Positions 21,777 through 31,683 of a stretch of 32,028 nt of DNA are shown here, piece after piece. A program made the translations under genes and the position numbers. This DNA is from Perkinsus marinus ATCC 50983 (Eukaryota; Perkinsozoa; Perkinsida; Perkinsidae). Below the pieces are notes generated by a model that had not been told where the DNA came from, did no database searches, and was given only the letters and a program-made list of their open reading frames with translations. Location: assembly GCF_000006405.1 (NCBI RefSeq), contig NW_003217134.1, positions 124,196 through 156,223 of the forward strand. Direction: 5' to 3'. Numbering within the stretch: position 1 is the stretch's first letter; every line of letters starts with the position of its first letter.

Positions 21777-22312
21777 ATGATAGTTATCGCTGTGATGGCA
21801 GTTTCTCATTGCATACACCTGTCTGTGTTAACATTGTTCGTGTTCGTCGTGTCATTCGGGATGAATCGTGTCGAAGTGTCTGGTCGATGTTCCAGCTAGT
21901 TTTCTGGTCAAACTTATTATGCCAGTATGATGGAAAGTAGCGTGATCGCAGTTTCAGTGATGAAATGATCAAATTAACTACGACAACTATGTATTGGGAA
22001 TGCATTGATTACACTCTCCTCATTTCTATCATCACTGAACATGAGCATGCATTATAATGATTAACACGGTAGGGGATTGGAGTCGACTAAAGCATCAACA
22101 TTTCATTATCAATAATTACCATCATGTTGACATCACCCATGAGTATCATCACCAATTTGCTTTTTTGCGATTTGTTCCTGTTATAAGTCTGGTCAACGTC
22201 GCTTCTACTGTATGCAATATATTGGCATCGGCTGCTATGGCATTAGTCATACAATAGCATGGCGTGATACCAGCATCATATTCACACCCGCCGATTGGAT
22301 CCACTTCCCATA
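21777..22312. other. Intergenic spacer
   Basis: Between two convergent genes (stop 21776 on plus, stop 22313 on minus). Only short frames occur and I see no RNA gene or repeat. Confidence 0.5.
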
Positions 22313-22686
22313 TTATCTCCTTAGGCTGAAACAAGGACAACACTTCGCAAAGATTCCATCATCACTACCACCACTTACATTATCCTCATCGACTCTACGC
22401 CTCTCTGGGCAGTGGCAACTGAAATGTTGTGAATTACCAATGGGTTTGTGGGTTCTCATACTTACACGCATTGGTAAGGGTAGTCATCATCATCTAATGC
22501 CATTGGTGGTGGGGGCAAGTTACTACTCGCTGATGATAATAACACCATGCTAATAGAAATAAGGACTATAAGTCCAATGTATATCGGCGTTGTCATTGTA
22601 ACTGGGGGAATAATGTCTACCGCAGTACGATCATTATCATCACACGCTGTCGTTGCGTTGCGGGTCGTTGTGCGCTTGTCGTGCAT
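22313..22686 (-). CDS. Small single-pass membrane protein with Cys-rich cytosolic-type tail
   Basis: Two minus-strand exons, 22686-22466 and 22418-22313, are joined across a 47-nt intron whose donor (gtaagtatgag) and acceptor (catttcag) are excellent. The product is about 108 residues. It has a polar N-terminus, one transmembrane helix (PIYIGLIVLISISMVLLSS), a short Pro and Asp stretch (LPPPPMALDDDD), and a tail with Cys clusters (QCVCHCPERRR, then FAKCCPCFSLRR). The Cys next to basic residues could be lipid-modified or bind metal; that is inference. No family is recognised. ATG 22686 is the first in the exon but an upstream exon is possible. Confidence 0.5.
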
Positions 22687-23354
22687 TTTGCATGTAAAAT
22701 GTCGGTTCTTGTTCGATCATATGGAAATTGGGAAGTGCTTTCGCTCGTCAACATTTTCTCCTCTCCTGTCCAATTTTCCGCGCTCGACCTGCGGGCAAAA
22801 TTCATATTCTCAAGGGATTCAAGTTGAATCCCCTAAAGTCAAATCATTTAACGGATTCTCAAGGACCTTGACGCTTTCTCGTTCGACCTCTTAAGGATGT
22901 AACTGAAAACTCAAAGACTCTATATTGGGTCCTCTCTTGGGTACGGTCACTACTTCGGGTTTCTGGTTCATACGAGTAACATATTCAACCTGGATAACAG
23001 CTCGGGTTTCGGGCGGGGTTTCGGGTTATCCTTTCTCCGCTTTCACGGGTAGTTTCTTCTTTTTCTGAGGGAGAAATGCCAAAATGGGAATTCATCATTC
23101 ATGTGCAGACGTGGACGCTTGTTGTCTTCCAGGGTCGTTGGGCTTTGTGTAAAGTAGAGAAAATCAATGTTGAGTGGTGATTGACAATCACTGATTGTAC
23201 TACTCTTGACTGTGGATTGTTCAGTAATGATCATCAATGCACTGGCTGGGTCGGCATTGGGTAGTGGTGGTCGCTTGATCCATACTGGTGTCGCGACGGT
23301 TTACTCTCCCACTACTTGTGAGTATTCGTCGTTAGTATTTGGCCCAACTTTGAA
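22687..23354. other. Intergenic spacer with palindrome and G-rich direct repeats
   Basis: Divergent promoter region between the minus-strand gene and the CCCH-RING gene. It holds a 9-bp perfect inverted repeat with a 1-nt centre (gggattcaagttgaatccc, 22814-22832). It also holds several copies of the octamer cgggtttc or its near matches between 22955 and 23025. No coding frame was supported. Confidence 0.5.
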
Positions 23355-25560
23355 ATGTCGAGCATCCCAGCAAAGGACCCGCAAGGAATGAAGGCATCGC
23401 CTCAATTTATTCGCCTAGCGGAAAAGAAGCGCCCCGGTAGTGAGATAAATATACAGATTGGTGTAAGCAATTGACTCAGGGGCTCTTGCTGTTCCTAGGG
23501 CATCAGCTCTTGAGAAATGTGGTGATACATACTCGTGGACTGGAGACGACTATAAGGTGTTTAGAGATGAACTGACGAATGTGTTGGTAATTATGATGGG
23601 GTAGAGAGATGTGATAGTGTCGGCTAGGTATCGACTCCGATCTCATCGAATCTCCCACGACGACCAATAATGCTCAGCGAGATTCTTGCCTCGCACTATC
23701 CAGGGGAAGACGGAAGCGCTATACCAGGAATATCCGCGAATAATAGTGCACCTGTCTTATTCGATGCCGCGCTCAAACTTCCACTGGGGAGTAGCGATGA
23801 CGCTATGTTGGGATCCGGAATTCGAGTACGATACTCGGCGCCTATGTTGGTGCTCTTTACTGTCACTCTAGCCTCGCCTACTTGCCGCGTCGGCACCAGT
23901 TTCCCCTGTACACAGGATGGAACTATCTAATCAGAATATGAGGAAACGACGTCTTAGACAGCGAGTGTCTACGGGGGATTTGACTGAAGGATGTAATACG
24001 GGTTTGTTGGTTAATAAGAAGAGTTATGATAAGAATAGTCGTTTATGATAACCGCCTAGTTGGTCGTTGTTCAGCTAAGGTAGATGCAAGCAAGCAGTTG
24101 TTGAAGACTAGGTTATGCATATTGTATTTGGAAGGGAAATGTAAATACGGCAAGAAGTAAGTGTTGGTCTCCAGTGAGATCCTTCACCTTTGACTCGAAT
24201 CATGAGGACAATGTTTTATTACAGTTGGTGATACAGAAACCTTGTCAGGTGCTGTTTTGCTCATAATGTGGATGAGCTTAGGGAGCCTCCGAATTTGAGG
24301 AAGACTACTCTCTGTCGTTCTATGCTCGAGGCAAATGTAATCTACCGCACTTTGACGATGCTCTACAGATCAGACACCCCATCTCATGATGATTCTCTCA
24401 GGCACACTGGGTGATGATTGTAAGTATGCACATGGGTCAAAGGAGCTTAGAGCTACGGAGGGTATATACAAGAGTGCTATCTGCAATTGGTGGAAGCAAG
24501 GGCACTGCCAGTATGGTTCGAGATGCCGGTATGTAACATTCATGTCTACCATTATCGGTTAATGAGGTACTTCCTCGTAGATTCGCTCATGGGGAGCACG
24601 AGCTTTGCAAATCCAATCCCAATACTCCAGCTGACTCACGTGGAACATCCCCCCGACATGCTGGACATCATTTTGACAGACATATATCACTGGACTTGAA
24701 TGATGACCATAGAGGATTGCTGCTCGAATTCCCATCATCGACTCATACCATTAATCAGAGAGATCTCGCAGTCTATAACTATCACTCTATGGACGATAGT
24801 GACATGCAGTTGGTAAGTGGTTTAGTATTTCCTAGATTAGCGAGAAGAAACTCTAAGCAGCAGGTAGTAACTCCGCTATTAGTCACTGAATACATTTTGG
24901 ATCTTCTTCAGGATGGTTCGTTAATAATACCTCCTGTACGTACCTCTACCATGCATGGTCATCAACATGTCAATAGTCAGTCCAAAACGTCGAGCCTAGA
25001 TCACGCTAGTCAGGGTTTGGCTGACCTCAGTAAGGATTACTACCCAAGAGTATTTCCCTATTCTTCCCTCTCGTACAACGCCTATAACATGCTGTTCTTC
25101 TCACTTCTATTTCAGGTTCTATTTTTCTACCGTCGGATAGGAAGAAGATTCTTGATAGTAGCAGCACATGCTGGTCGCCGAAGGAACCGCGCAGGTCTAC
25201 TGCGGGACGTCCTATCGATGCTTTTCCCAAGACTACACCAATAACATCATCGCTAATACCCAACACTATCGAACCGGACTTCACTTGTGAAATGTGCGAA
25301 TCGGCGGTTCAGATGGCTGCTGATCCTGATAATCGTAAGGTGAGTATACGAGGAGTGATTGTACTCACTGCACGTATTGTATATCACTACTGCATCGATC
25401 ATATTAGATATTCTATCCCTGCGGTCATGGTACTGTCTGTGTCAAATGTGCAGATGAGGTTATTATGCGGCGTATGGTATGCCCTTTTTGCTCTTCGAGT
25501 GTTACACACACATTGCCAGTTTACATACCCATTCAGGCCATTACTGCTTCGCTGCCGTAA
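23355..25560 (+). CDS. CCCH zinc-finger and RING protein (Unkempt-like layout), with an apparent frameshift
   Basis: The N-terminal exons join by phase (MSSIPAKDPQGMKASPQF ... IQIALEKCGDTYSW ... DELTNVLVSTPISS). Three CCCH fingers of spacing C-x7-C-x5-C-x3-H follow. Finger 1 is CILYLEGKC-KYGKK-CCFAH, split by an intron. Finger 2 is LC...FYARGKC-TLGDD-CKYAH. Finger 3 is CNWWKQGHC-QYGSR-CRFAH. After a low-complexity linker comes a RING-like C-terminus: FTCEMCESAVQ, intron 25340-25407, then IFYPCGHGTVCVKC and MVCPFC; stop TAA 25558-25560. CCCH fingers bind RNA and the RING suggests ubiquitin ligase activity; the order matches Unkempt. In finger 2 the first Cys (TGT 24313-24315) is one base out of frame with FYARGKC. 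Introns that fit: 24337-24401, about 24532-24580, 25030-25115. Several in-frame 3n introns in the linker may be hidden. Confidence 0.75.
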
Positions 25561-26326
25561 TCAGTGCGGGGCGATTAAAAACAACAAAAATCGGCGTATC
25601 GAAGGATGAGCTCTAACACATGTCTTATGGCATCGTATTATTTTACTCCTGGCCTCTTTTCGCAGTATGTATGCAATTTTAGTAATTTTGGAAGATCTAC
25701 TATCTCAGTGGTTCCTCTGATCATGTGCTTATTGGTAGAGCGAATATATCCAACGATGAGATATAATAATTCTGTGTGAAGATTGTCACTTTCGTCGCTT
25801 TTCTTACGACTACTATCATAACCATTGAGATGGTTGATCGTTCCGACGAAATTCATATTAAAAGCAGCAGCTGAAGATCGAACCGGTTATTTTTCTCGTA
25901 ATCCATTGCAGTCAGTACATCATGTAACTCATTAGTGAAGTCATGAGTCTAGGTTGATGGATGATTGCAAAGTATTGTATACTTACTGTGTTCTTCTTTT
26001 GTGTAAAGGCAACAAGACGTATGAATAAGATTAACAGCGTATTGCCTCTATTTTATGTTTGCAGTAGTCATACAACTGACTGTCGGACAGTAAGGGAATT
26101 GTTAACGTCAACATAAGGCTGGGCGCATTTGGGATTTGTACCCGCTTAGTAGTACTCAGATGATGATGAGTGACTTCTGCCCATTTTATGTTTCATATTC
26201 AACTATTGAACGATGGTTCGGATGTTGCGAAGACGGAGAACTCTCTCCGCTCGTCTCAGTCTATTAAGACCTTATTTGTAGGAGCTTCAAGCACTAAACT
26301 TCTCCGTTACACTATTATGTGTTTCA
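25561..26326. other. Region without a supported gene
   Basis: A 72-codon minus-strand frame at 25638-25856 reads tolerably (MNFVGTINHLNGYDSSRK) but has no splice partner or family. Nothing else is supported. Confidence 0.45.
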
Positions 26327-26839
26327 TTGCATCAATTTAAGGGACTCTTTAGAGGCTCATGTATAGTGATACTTTTGTTATTCTGCGTCTCTTGTCGCCG
26401 TGTGTCGCCACTGGTATCAGTTTTTCACCTTCTTCATATCATGATGTTACATCGAGACATACCCAAAGCGACAACGACATCTCTAGGGCGGAGACTCACA
26501 TGGCCGAAAGCAACTCTTTCTACTGCTGTTGACTATCTCGGCGTACCTGGGTTGAGGAAGCCTAAGGATTTCCCTCGCTTAGCGACAGCAGCTGTCATGA
26601 CCACTAGGGATACCCTGGGCGCATGGGATAGAGCTGACCATCCACATAATGTAGTGAACATGATAGATGGAGTATCCAATTCGTTGTGTAGGATTGGCGA
26701 TACAGTAACTTTTGTCTACACTACCATCATCATAAATTTTAAGAAGTTGCTCCAAATCCCCCTTCATTGTTTTCGAATCAACTCCATTAGGCACGGTTAT
26801 CTTCGAACAGCTGGTTGATAATGATTTGTTATTGAGCAT
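26327..26839. CDS. Coding potential on both strands, gene not decided
   Basis: On the plus strand a 163-codon frame is open from 26330 to 26818. It starts hydrophobic (SCIVILLLFCVSC) and contains blocks such as TAVDYLGVPGLRKPKDFP, but has no good ATG. On the minus strand ATG 26839 begins MLNNKSLSTSCSKITVPN and reads GDLEQLLKIYDD. A donor-acceptor pair (about 26729 to 26641) joins this to ALSHAPRVSLVVMTAAVAKR and KSLGFLNP. The two frames share the same codon triplets in the right half, so one is likely the shadow of the other. The minus model is slightly favoured because it has an ATG and clean splice sites. No family is recognised. Confidence 0.35.
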
Positions 26840-27052
26840 AGAACTACTTTAATGGTAGCACTATGAGGGGATAAAATGACCAGGAAAGGAATGAACTAGT
26901 CAATAGGCTGCTTATCGGCACCACTGTGGGCAAGTTTATACCAATAGTAACTTTATAGAAGGAAGGTAAAATTGGTACGGAGTTCATACCCATTTCATCA
27001 TATAAGTGTGGCAACTTGAATTTACAGTATACGGTGCTAATAATTATTAGTC

Positions 27053-29729
27053 ATGGGAAGCGAGTCATCTGGTAGTTCATTCAGAGTGGTCATCACTATG
27101 ATGCGAAATTTTCCTAGTACCTCCATTGTTATACTTAATATGATGGAATACCCTCCTCGTGGTTGGTCCCTCTCCTTCTATGAAGTCGTTGACATACTAT
27201 TTACCATTGCTAATGCAATTATAGTCTCAGTACCAATTGTGGCACCTCCGCCTGATCCGTGGTATCTTCCCATGCTGGTAAGTCCATCATCTTATGATTC
27301 ACTATCATCTTATTCTATCAGATTATCGGCCCCTGTATGTCTATAGCATGGAAAAATGATGTCATCACTATGAGTGTGGTATTTTTAAGCTGCCTTTGGA
27401 TCTTTACCGTTGCCCTTGCTGTTGGTCTCCTTGTATACTATCTCGGTTATATTGGTTCAGATGGTCCAATGAACCGTGGATGGTCTTGCTTCGCTATGCT
27501 CCCGTTCACACTATTGTTATCGTTGGGTTTACCCGAAGCCAACACCAAGTTTAGCTTCCCAGGTCAAGCAATGATGATGGTGTTCGCTTACTATCCTATT
27601 GCATTCTACATGAGTGATCCCTACCAAGAATCGAAAGCGATGATAATTCTCGTTATCTTCATATGTGGAGTAGCTTTCGTTCAACCTATAGTGTGGAAGC
27701 TACTCCATCTGACCCCATCCAAAGGGCCTAATCCAATAGATGCTTTCCTTTATGCTTCTGCTGATTTCTTCGATATTCTCACTGGTTATTTCAATTCAGC
27801 TGATGAGCATGTTGATGTCATTAGATCAGCCGGTGGACAGTATAATAATGTTTGTATCAACATCGCGTCTGTCAAGAATATACCACCCGCTGTTAGCGAG
27901 GTAGTCTGGAATATTGCTGGTGAGATGTTCGCTCTCTACAAATGTCTTACTGAAGATCGTTTCGATCGAATGACGCAGGGGATGTTGTGGGATCCTCTAG
28001 CGTCTAACATTCTTGACATTCGCTCCGCCGTTGGACGGGTATTGCGTAAAACGGCCGATGGCGATCCATCCGCAGCCGATGCAGATATTCAGAATAAAAT
28101 AGCAGCTGCTGTGAAACGCGCTGGTGAAGTATCGAATAAGTTGAGTTATTCTCATGCGGATGGAACTGCTGATGGAGAGCAATTCGATCGTGCACAGATT
28201 ACACGGTTCTACTATGCATTTGAATCAATACTATCACTGGCTGCCCTCACTGAGAAATATCGTCAACTGAAGGTGGAGGAGAATGCGGAGGTAAAGGCGA
28301 AGAAGGGAAAGGTGAGCTATTGAACTAAACACTTCGATCAATCTTTGTTTATCAGGAAGTAAGTTTTACTAACAAGTTCATTACTATCGTCAAGGCTATC
28401 GGTAATGGTATCATTACTTGGTTAAAGCGTCCACTCTTCAATGATCTAAAGGGTTTCTCTGATCTGCTCTCTCGGCTCCGCATTCCACTACGCACTGCCC
28501 TTACCATGAACATCCTCATCACACTTCTCACTATATGGGGTGACCATAGGCCTACTCTGCGCTTACATGCTTTCTGGGCTGTTATACCGCAGTATGTCCT
28601 TTATCTACCTACTGCTGGAGCGTCCCTTCTGAAGGGGACAAGACGTATTGTTGGGACTATATGTGCTGGTTTGCTAGCAGTTCTGTGTCTCTACCTCCAC
28701 CCTACGAGTAAGGCCGCTTTCTTCGTTGAAAATCTTCTCCTTGTGATCGGAGCAAAGGTACTCATGACATGCAAAGCCATTGGCTATGCTGCATATGTCG
28801 CTCAGTTCACTTGGGTTGTCGTTGGTTGGGGAAGTACTCTTATGCCAATGACACAGTCTGAACAGTTCATGACAGCGCTGTGGCGTTTCGTCTTCACTGT
28901 TTGTGGAGTTCTTTTGGTGTTTCTGATCAGCTGTCTCATCTTCCCCAACTTTGCTGCCGCCCGCCTCAATGAGGCAAGTAAAGATTCCATCATGTTGGTC
29001 GCAGACTGTGTAACCCCTCTCTTAATCGGACAGTGGAAGAAAGACTACGAAGCAGATGATGAACTTCAGGCTGCGCTGATCGACAAATGGGAGCACTTCG
29101 GTCAGGAAGCATTTAATCTCATGGCTCTTCGTATCAATCAAATGGATGACGCCGCTGCCGAAATCGTAGGTTATGGTACTTTCCATTTGGTGCCTTCAGC
29201 GAGTAAGCTTATACGAACCAAGCAACGGGAGATCTCCGACGTTCAACGTAGCGGCTTGGTTCTGTTCTCTTCTTGTCTGGTTCTTCATCCACATTACAAG
29301 GGTCAATTTAGAGAGCGTGTCATTCCGTTTATGGACAGAATAATCTCCTTCAGTGAATCGGTGCGATCCTCTTCGGCGAGGATCAGCCAAATGATGGAGA
29401 GCGGTGCGGCCGAATCTACTGCAGATGACGATAATCTCCACGTTGAAGTGCAGAGATGTCTAGAGGCTATGCATGATCTACAGAATGATATTGTTGAAGA
29501 TTTCTTAACTAATTCCGATCGAGTAGGTGATGCTTATGCTTATATGACTTTACTTCATGCCGCTTATGCTTTATGTGACTTCGCTACCTCCTGGGAGCAG
29601 TTGGAAAATGCCCTCCTTGGCGAGAGAGTTCCCTGCGAGCTGACCTCGGAGTCTGTTCCTTTGCCGAATGATATTCCATTGACTTCTACCTTACGTGGTC
29701 GGACTCCATCAGCGTCTAGAGTATCGTAA
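27053..29729 (+). CDS. FUSC-like (fusaric acid resistance / ALMT superfamily) membrane protein
   Basis: Three exons, 27053-27277, 27322-28311 and 28356-29729, split by two 44-nt introns, give 862 residues. The first half has hydrophobic helices (VVFLSCLWIFTVALAVGLLV, AMIILVIFICGVAFVQPIVW) followed by a soluble helical stretch. The second half repeats this plan and carries the FUSC_2-like core: RIPLRTALTMNILITLL, HAFWAVIPQYVLYLPTAGAS, LLKGTRRIVGTICAGLLAVL, then two more helices (ENLLLVIGAKVLMTC, WRFVFTVCGVLLVFLISCLI) and a long soluble C-terminus. The motif of a helix, W-A-x-I, then G-x-x-x-x-x-G-x-R-R-x-x-G-T-x-x-x-G is typical of FUSC and aromatic-acid exporter families. Substrate is unknown; efflux of organic anions is a family-based guess. 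The ATG at 27053 follows an in-frame stop region and is the best start. Confidence 0.65.
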
Positions 29730-30206
29730 CTCCACAGGATTCACTTTTCTTCTATTGAACCGGTTGAATCTGCAACTAGGATCTAAATCTGCCCACGATC
29801 ATTCAGACACCGTTAGATTTCAATTGCTCGCGCTCATTATATCCCTAAGATATTGAGTTTGTGATAGAGAATGCTCATATTGAGTCAATGTCAATTAAGA
29901 TGGTGGTTTTATCAGCCTCACGTTTCTCAGTACGCTTGGTTCTCCGAGTCTTGCTGTTTTACGTTTCAATTGAGACTCTGTCGACCCGGTAGCCTTAAGA
30001 TGTCATTCGGCAATGTCGAATAACATGTAGCCGCCTGACACAGAGAATGGAGGCTGCACATCTCTCAATTTCAAGCTGCCGTTTATGGCATTTTTTTTGT
30101 TCGCTCGTTCACGTCGTGTGCTGTATAGCAGGTAATATCTTCAGGCTAGCAAGGCAACATCATACAGGAAAGGGGACCAGCCACTAGGCGCATAGTCACC
30201 ACATAA
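29730..30206. other. Intergenic spacer before the tRNA array
   Basis: No coding frame, tRNA or repeat is supported. It contains a T run (ttttttttgttc near 30092). Confidence 0.5.
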
Positions 30207-30241
30207 TTCATGTATCAGCAGTCAACCCTTCATGCGCTTGC

Positions 30242-30278
30242 GTGCGAGAGGTCCCGAGTTCAATTCTCGGCACAGCCC
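30242..30278 (+). pseudogene. Truncated tRNA-Pro(AGG), 3' part only
   Basis: Matches the anticodon 3' stem, T arm and acceptor 3' strand of the tRNA-Pro(AGG) at 31135-31206 (gtgcgagaggtcccgagttc and onwards, ending cacagccc). It lacks the 5' acceptor strand, D arm and anticodon. It joins directly to spacer sequence at ttgcg, and about 115 bp present in the full unit are missing. Confidence 0.85.
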
Positions 30279-30355
30279 TTACATTAGAGTAATTTATCTG
30301 TGACTTCCTGTAGATATGCTAGCCTAGAAAAAAACTTGTAATTATATATTAGTTT

Positions 30356-30427
30356 GGCTGTGTGGTCTAGTGGTATGATTCTCGCTTTGGGTGCGAGAGG
30401 TCCCGAGTTCGATTCTCGGCCCAGCCC
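30356..30427 (+). tRNA. tRNA-Pro (anticodon TGG), copy 1
   Basis: 72 nt. The acceptor ggctgtg pairs with cccagcc (one mismatch, T against C). The D arm is gtctagtggtatgat, the anticodon arm ctcgc-TTTGGGT-gcgag gives TGG, and the T arm is ccgag-ttcgatt-ctcgg. The discriminator base is C. Internal A box (tggtctagtgg) and B box (gttcgattc) are intact, so transcription by RNA polymerase III is expected. No intron. Confidence 0.93.
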
Positions 30428-30681
30428 TTGGCTATCCCGTGAACAAATAGGTTTTGAGCGAGTCAGTAGGCTCTGACGCGAAATCAACCGATGTAGAGGA
30501 CTCCCACACCAGTAGACACGACTGGTTCAACCCCGCGCCCCCTGTCCAAAGATGTTTGAAAATTCACGTTTCTTCGCGACACAGTTGTTCCATCCAACAC
30601 TGGTCATGGGGGCGGGGAGCCGGCTTTCGAAGTCGAATTTCCTCCTCCGATTGCATCATGCATCAATGACGATTGTTGTTT

Positions 30682-30755
30682 GGTCGTTTAGCTCAGTCGG
30701 TTAGAGCATCGTGCTAATAACGCGAGGGTCGCAGGTTCGAGCCCTGCATCGACCA
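30682..30755 (+). tRNA. tRNA-Ile (anticodon AAT), copy 1
   Basis: 74 nt. The acceptor ggtcgtt pairs with atcgacc (one T-T mismatch) and the discriminator is A. The D arm is agctcagtcggttagagc. The anticodon arm tcgtg-CTAATAA-cgcga gives AAT, decoded as inosine at position 34. The T arm is gcagg-ttcgagc-cctgc. B box intact, no intron. Confidence 0.95.
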
Positions 30756-30956
30756 TTTACATCATTTCATGCTGGAACCTTTTGGCATACAAATCATCTC
30801 AAACGGCAACAATTTATGAGAAGTTCGTCCTAGCGGTGTTCAAGACGCAAGTAACGGATGTTCATTCTTTTTCTTCCAGTGACACCGCAGTGATGTTTAT
30901 CATGAATGGGAGATGACAAGGAGTATGGGAGGCGAAATGGTCAAGTGAACGATGGG

Positions 30957-31036
30957 GACTGGTGACACAGAGTTCAGTAGATAGTGAAAGATGAATGAAT
31001 TGTATTCTTCGTTACACAATTCATGTGTCACCAGTC
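30957..31036. repeat. Imperfect long hairpin in tRNA-array spacer (copy 1)
   Basis: gactggtgacaca (30957-30969) and its exact complement tgtgtcaccagtc (31024-31036) enclose a second inverted pair (atgaattgt near 30995 and acaattcat near 31016). The same structure recurs 928 bp on at about 31885-31964. It could be a fold-back element, a cruciform-forming site or a processing signal; the sequence does not decide. Confidence 0.7.
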
Positions 31037-31134
31037 AACCCTTCATGCGCTTGCGAGTAGGTTGGTGAGGAGATTTGCGACTGTCTGTAGACTTGGGCTC
31101 TGGGGTGCGAAGACGGCAACAAATACAACGGTAC

Positions 31135-31206
31135 GGTTGTGTGGTCTAGTGGTATGATTCTCGCTTAGGGTGCGAGAGGTCCCGAGTTCAATTCTCGGCA
31201 CAGCCC
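31135..31206 (+). tRNA. tRNA-Pro (anticodon AGG)
   Basis: 72 nt. The acceptor ggttgtg pairs with cacagcc (one G-T). The anticodon arm ctcgc-TTAGGGT-gcgag gives AGG. The T arm is ccgag-ttcaatt-ctcgg. It is nearly the same gene as the Pro(TGG) copies, differing in the first anticodon base, two acceptor pairs and a T-loop position. No intron. Confidence 0.93.
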
Positions 31207-31283
31207 TTACATTAGAGTAATTTATCTGTGACTTCCTGTAGATATGCTAGCCTAGAAAAAAACTTGTAATTATATATTAGTTT

Positions 31284-31355
31284 GGCTGTGTGGTCTAGTG
31301 GTATGATTCTCGCTTTGGGTGCGAGAGGTCCCGAGTTCGATTCTCGGCCCAGCCC
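31284..31355 (+). tRNA. tRNA-Pro (anticodon TGG), copy 2
   Basis: Exact copy of the gene at 30356-30427, shifted by 928 bp. Same anticodon loop TTTGGGT and same single acceptor mismatch, so the mismatch predates the duplication. Confidence 0.93.
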
Positions 31356-31609
31356 TTGGCTATCCCGTGAACAAATAGGTTTTGAGCGAGTCAGTAGGCT
31401 CTGACGCGAAATCAACCGATGTAGAGGACTCCCACACCAGTAGACACGACTGGTTCAACCCCGCGCCCCCTGTCCAAAGATGTTTGAAAATTCACGTTTC
31501 TTCGCGACACAGTTGTTCCATCCAACACTGGTCATGGGGGCGGGGAGCCGGCTTTCGAAGTCGAATTTCCTCCTCCGATTGCATCATGCATCAATGACGA
31601 TTGTTGTTT

Positions 31610-31683
31610 GGTCGTTTAGCTCAGTCGGTTAGAGCATCGTGCTAATAACGCGAGGGTCGCAGGTTCGAGCCCTGCATCGACCA
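31610..31683 (+). tRNA. tRNA-Ile (anticodon AAT), copy 2
   Basis: Exact copy of the gene at 30682-30755, shifted by 928 bp. Anticodon loop CTAATAA, intact A and B boxes. Confidence 0.95.

Noticed and set aside
22057-22257. Plus-strand 66-codon frame with a hydrophobic end
   Set aside because: Lies in the spacer between convergent genes and has no splice context or family.
22950-23040. Clustered cgggtttc motifs suggesting internal telomere-like repeat
   Set aside because: Spacing is irregular and the unit does not match a tandem telomeric array; reported only as G-rich direct repeats.
25638-25856. Minus-strand 72-codon frame
   Set aside because: Reads tolerably but stands alone; length is within chance expectation.
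30284-30487. Repeated minus-strand 67-codon frame and plus-strand 71-codon frame within the tRNA array
   Set aside because: They run through tRNA-Pro(TGG) and its flanks and recur only because the DNA unit is duplicated.
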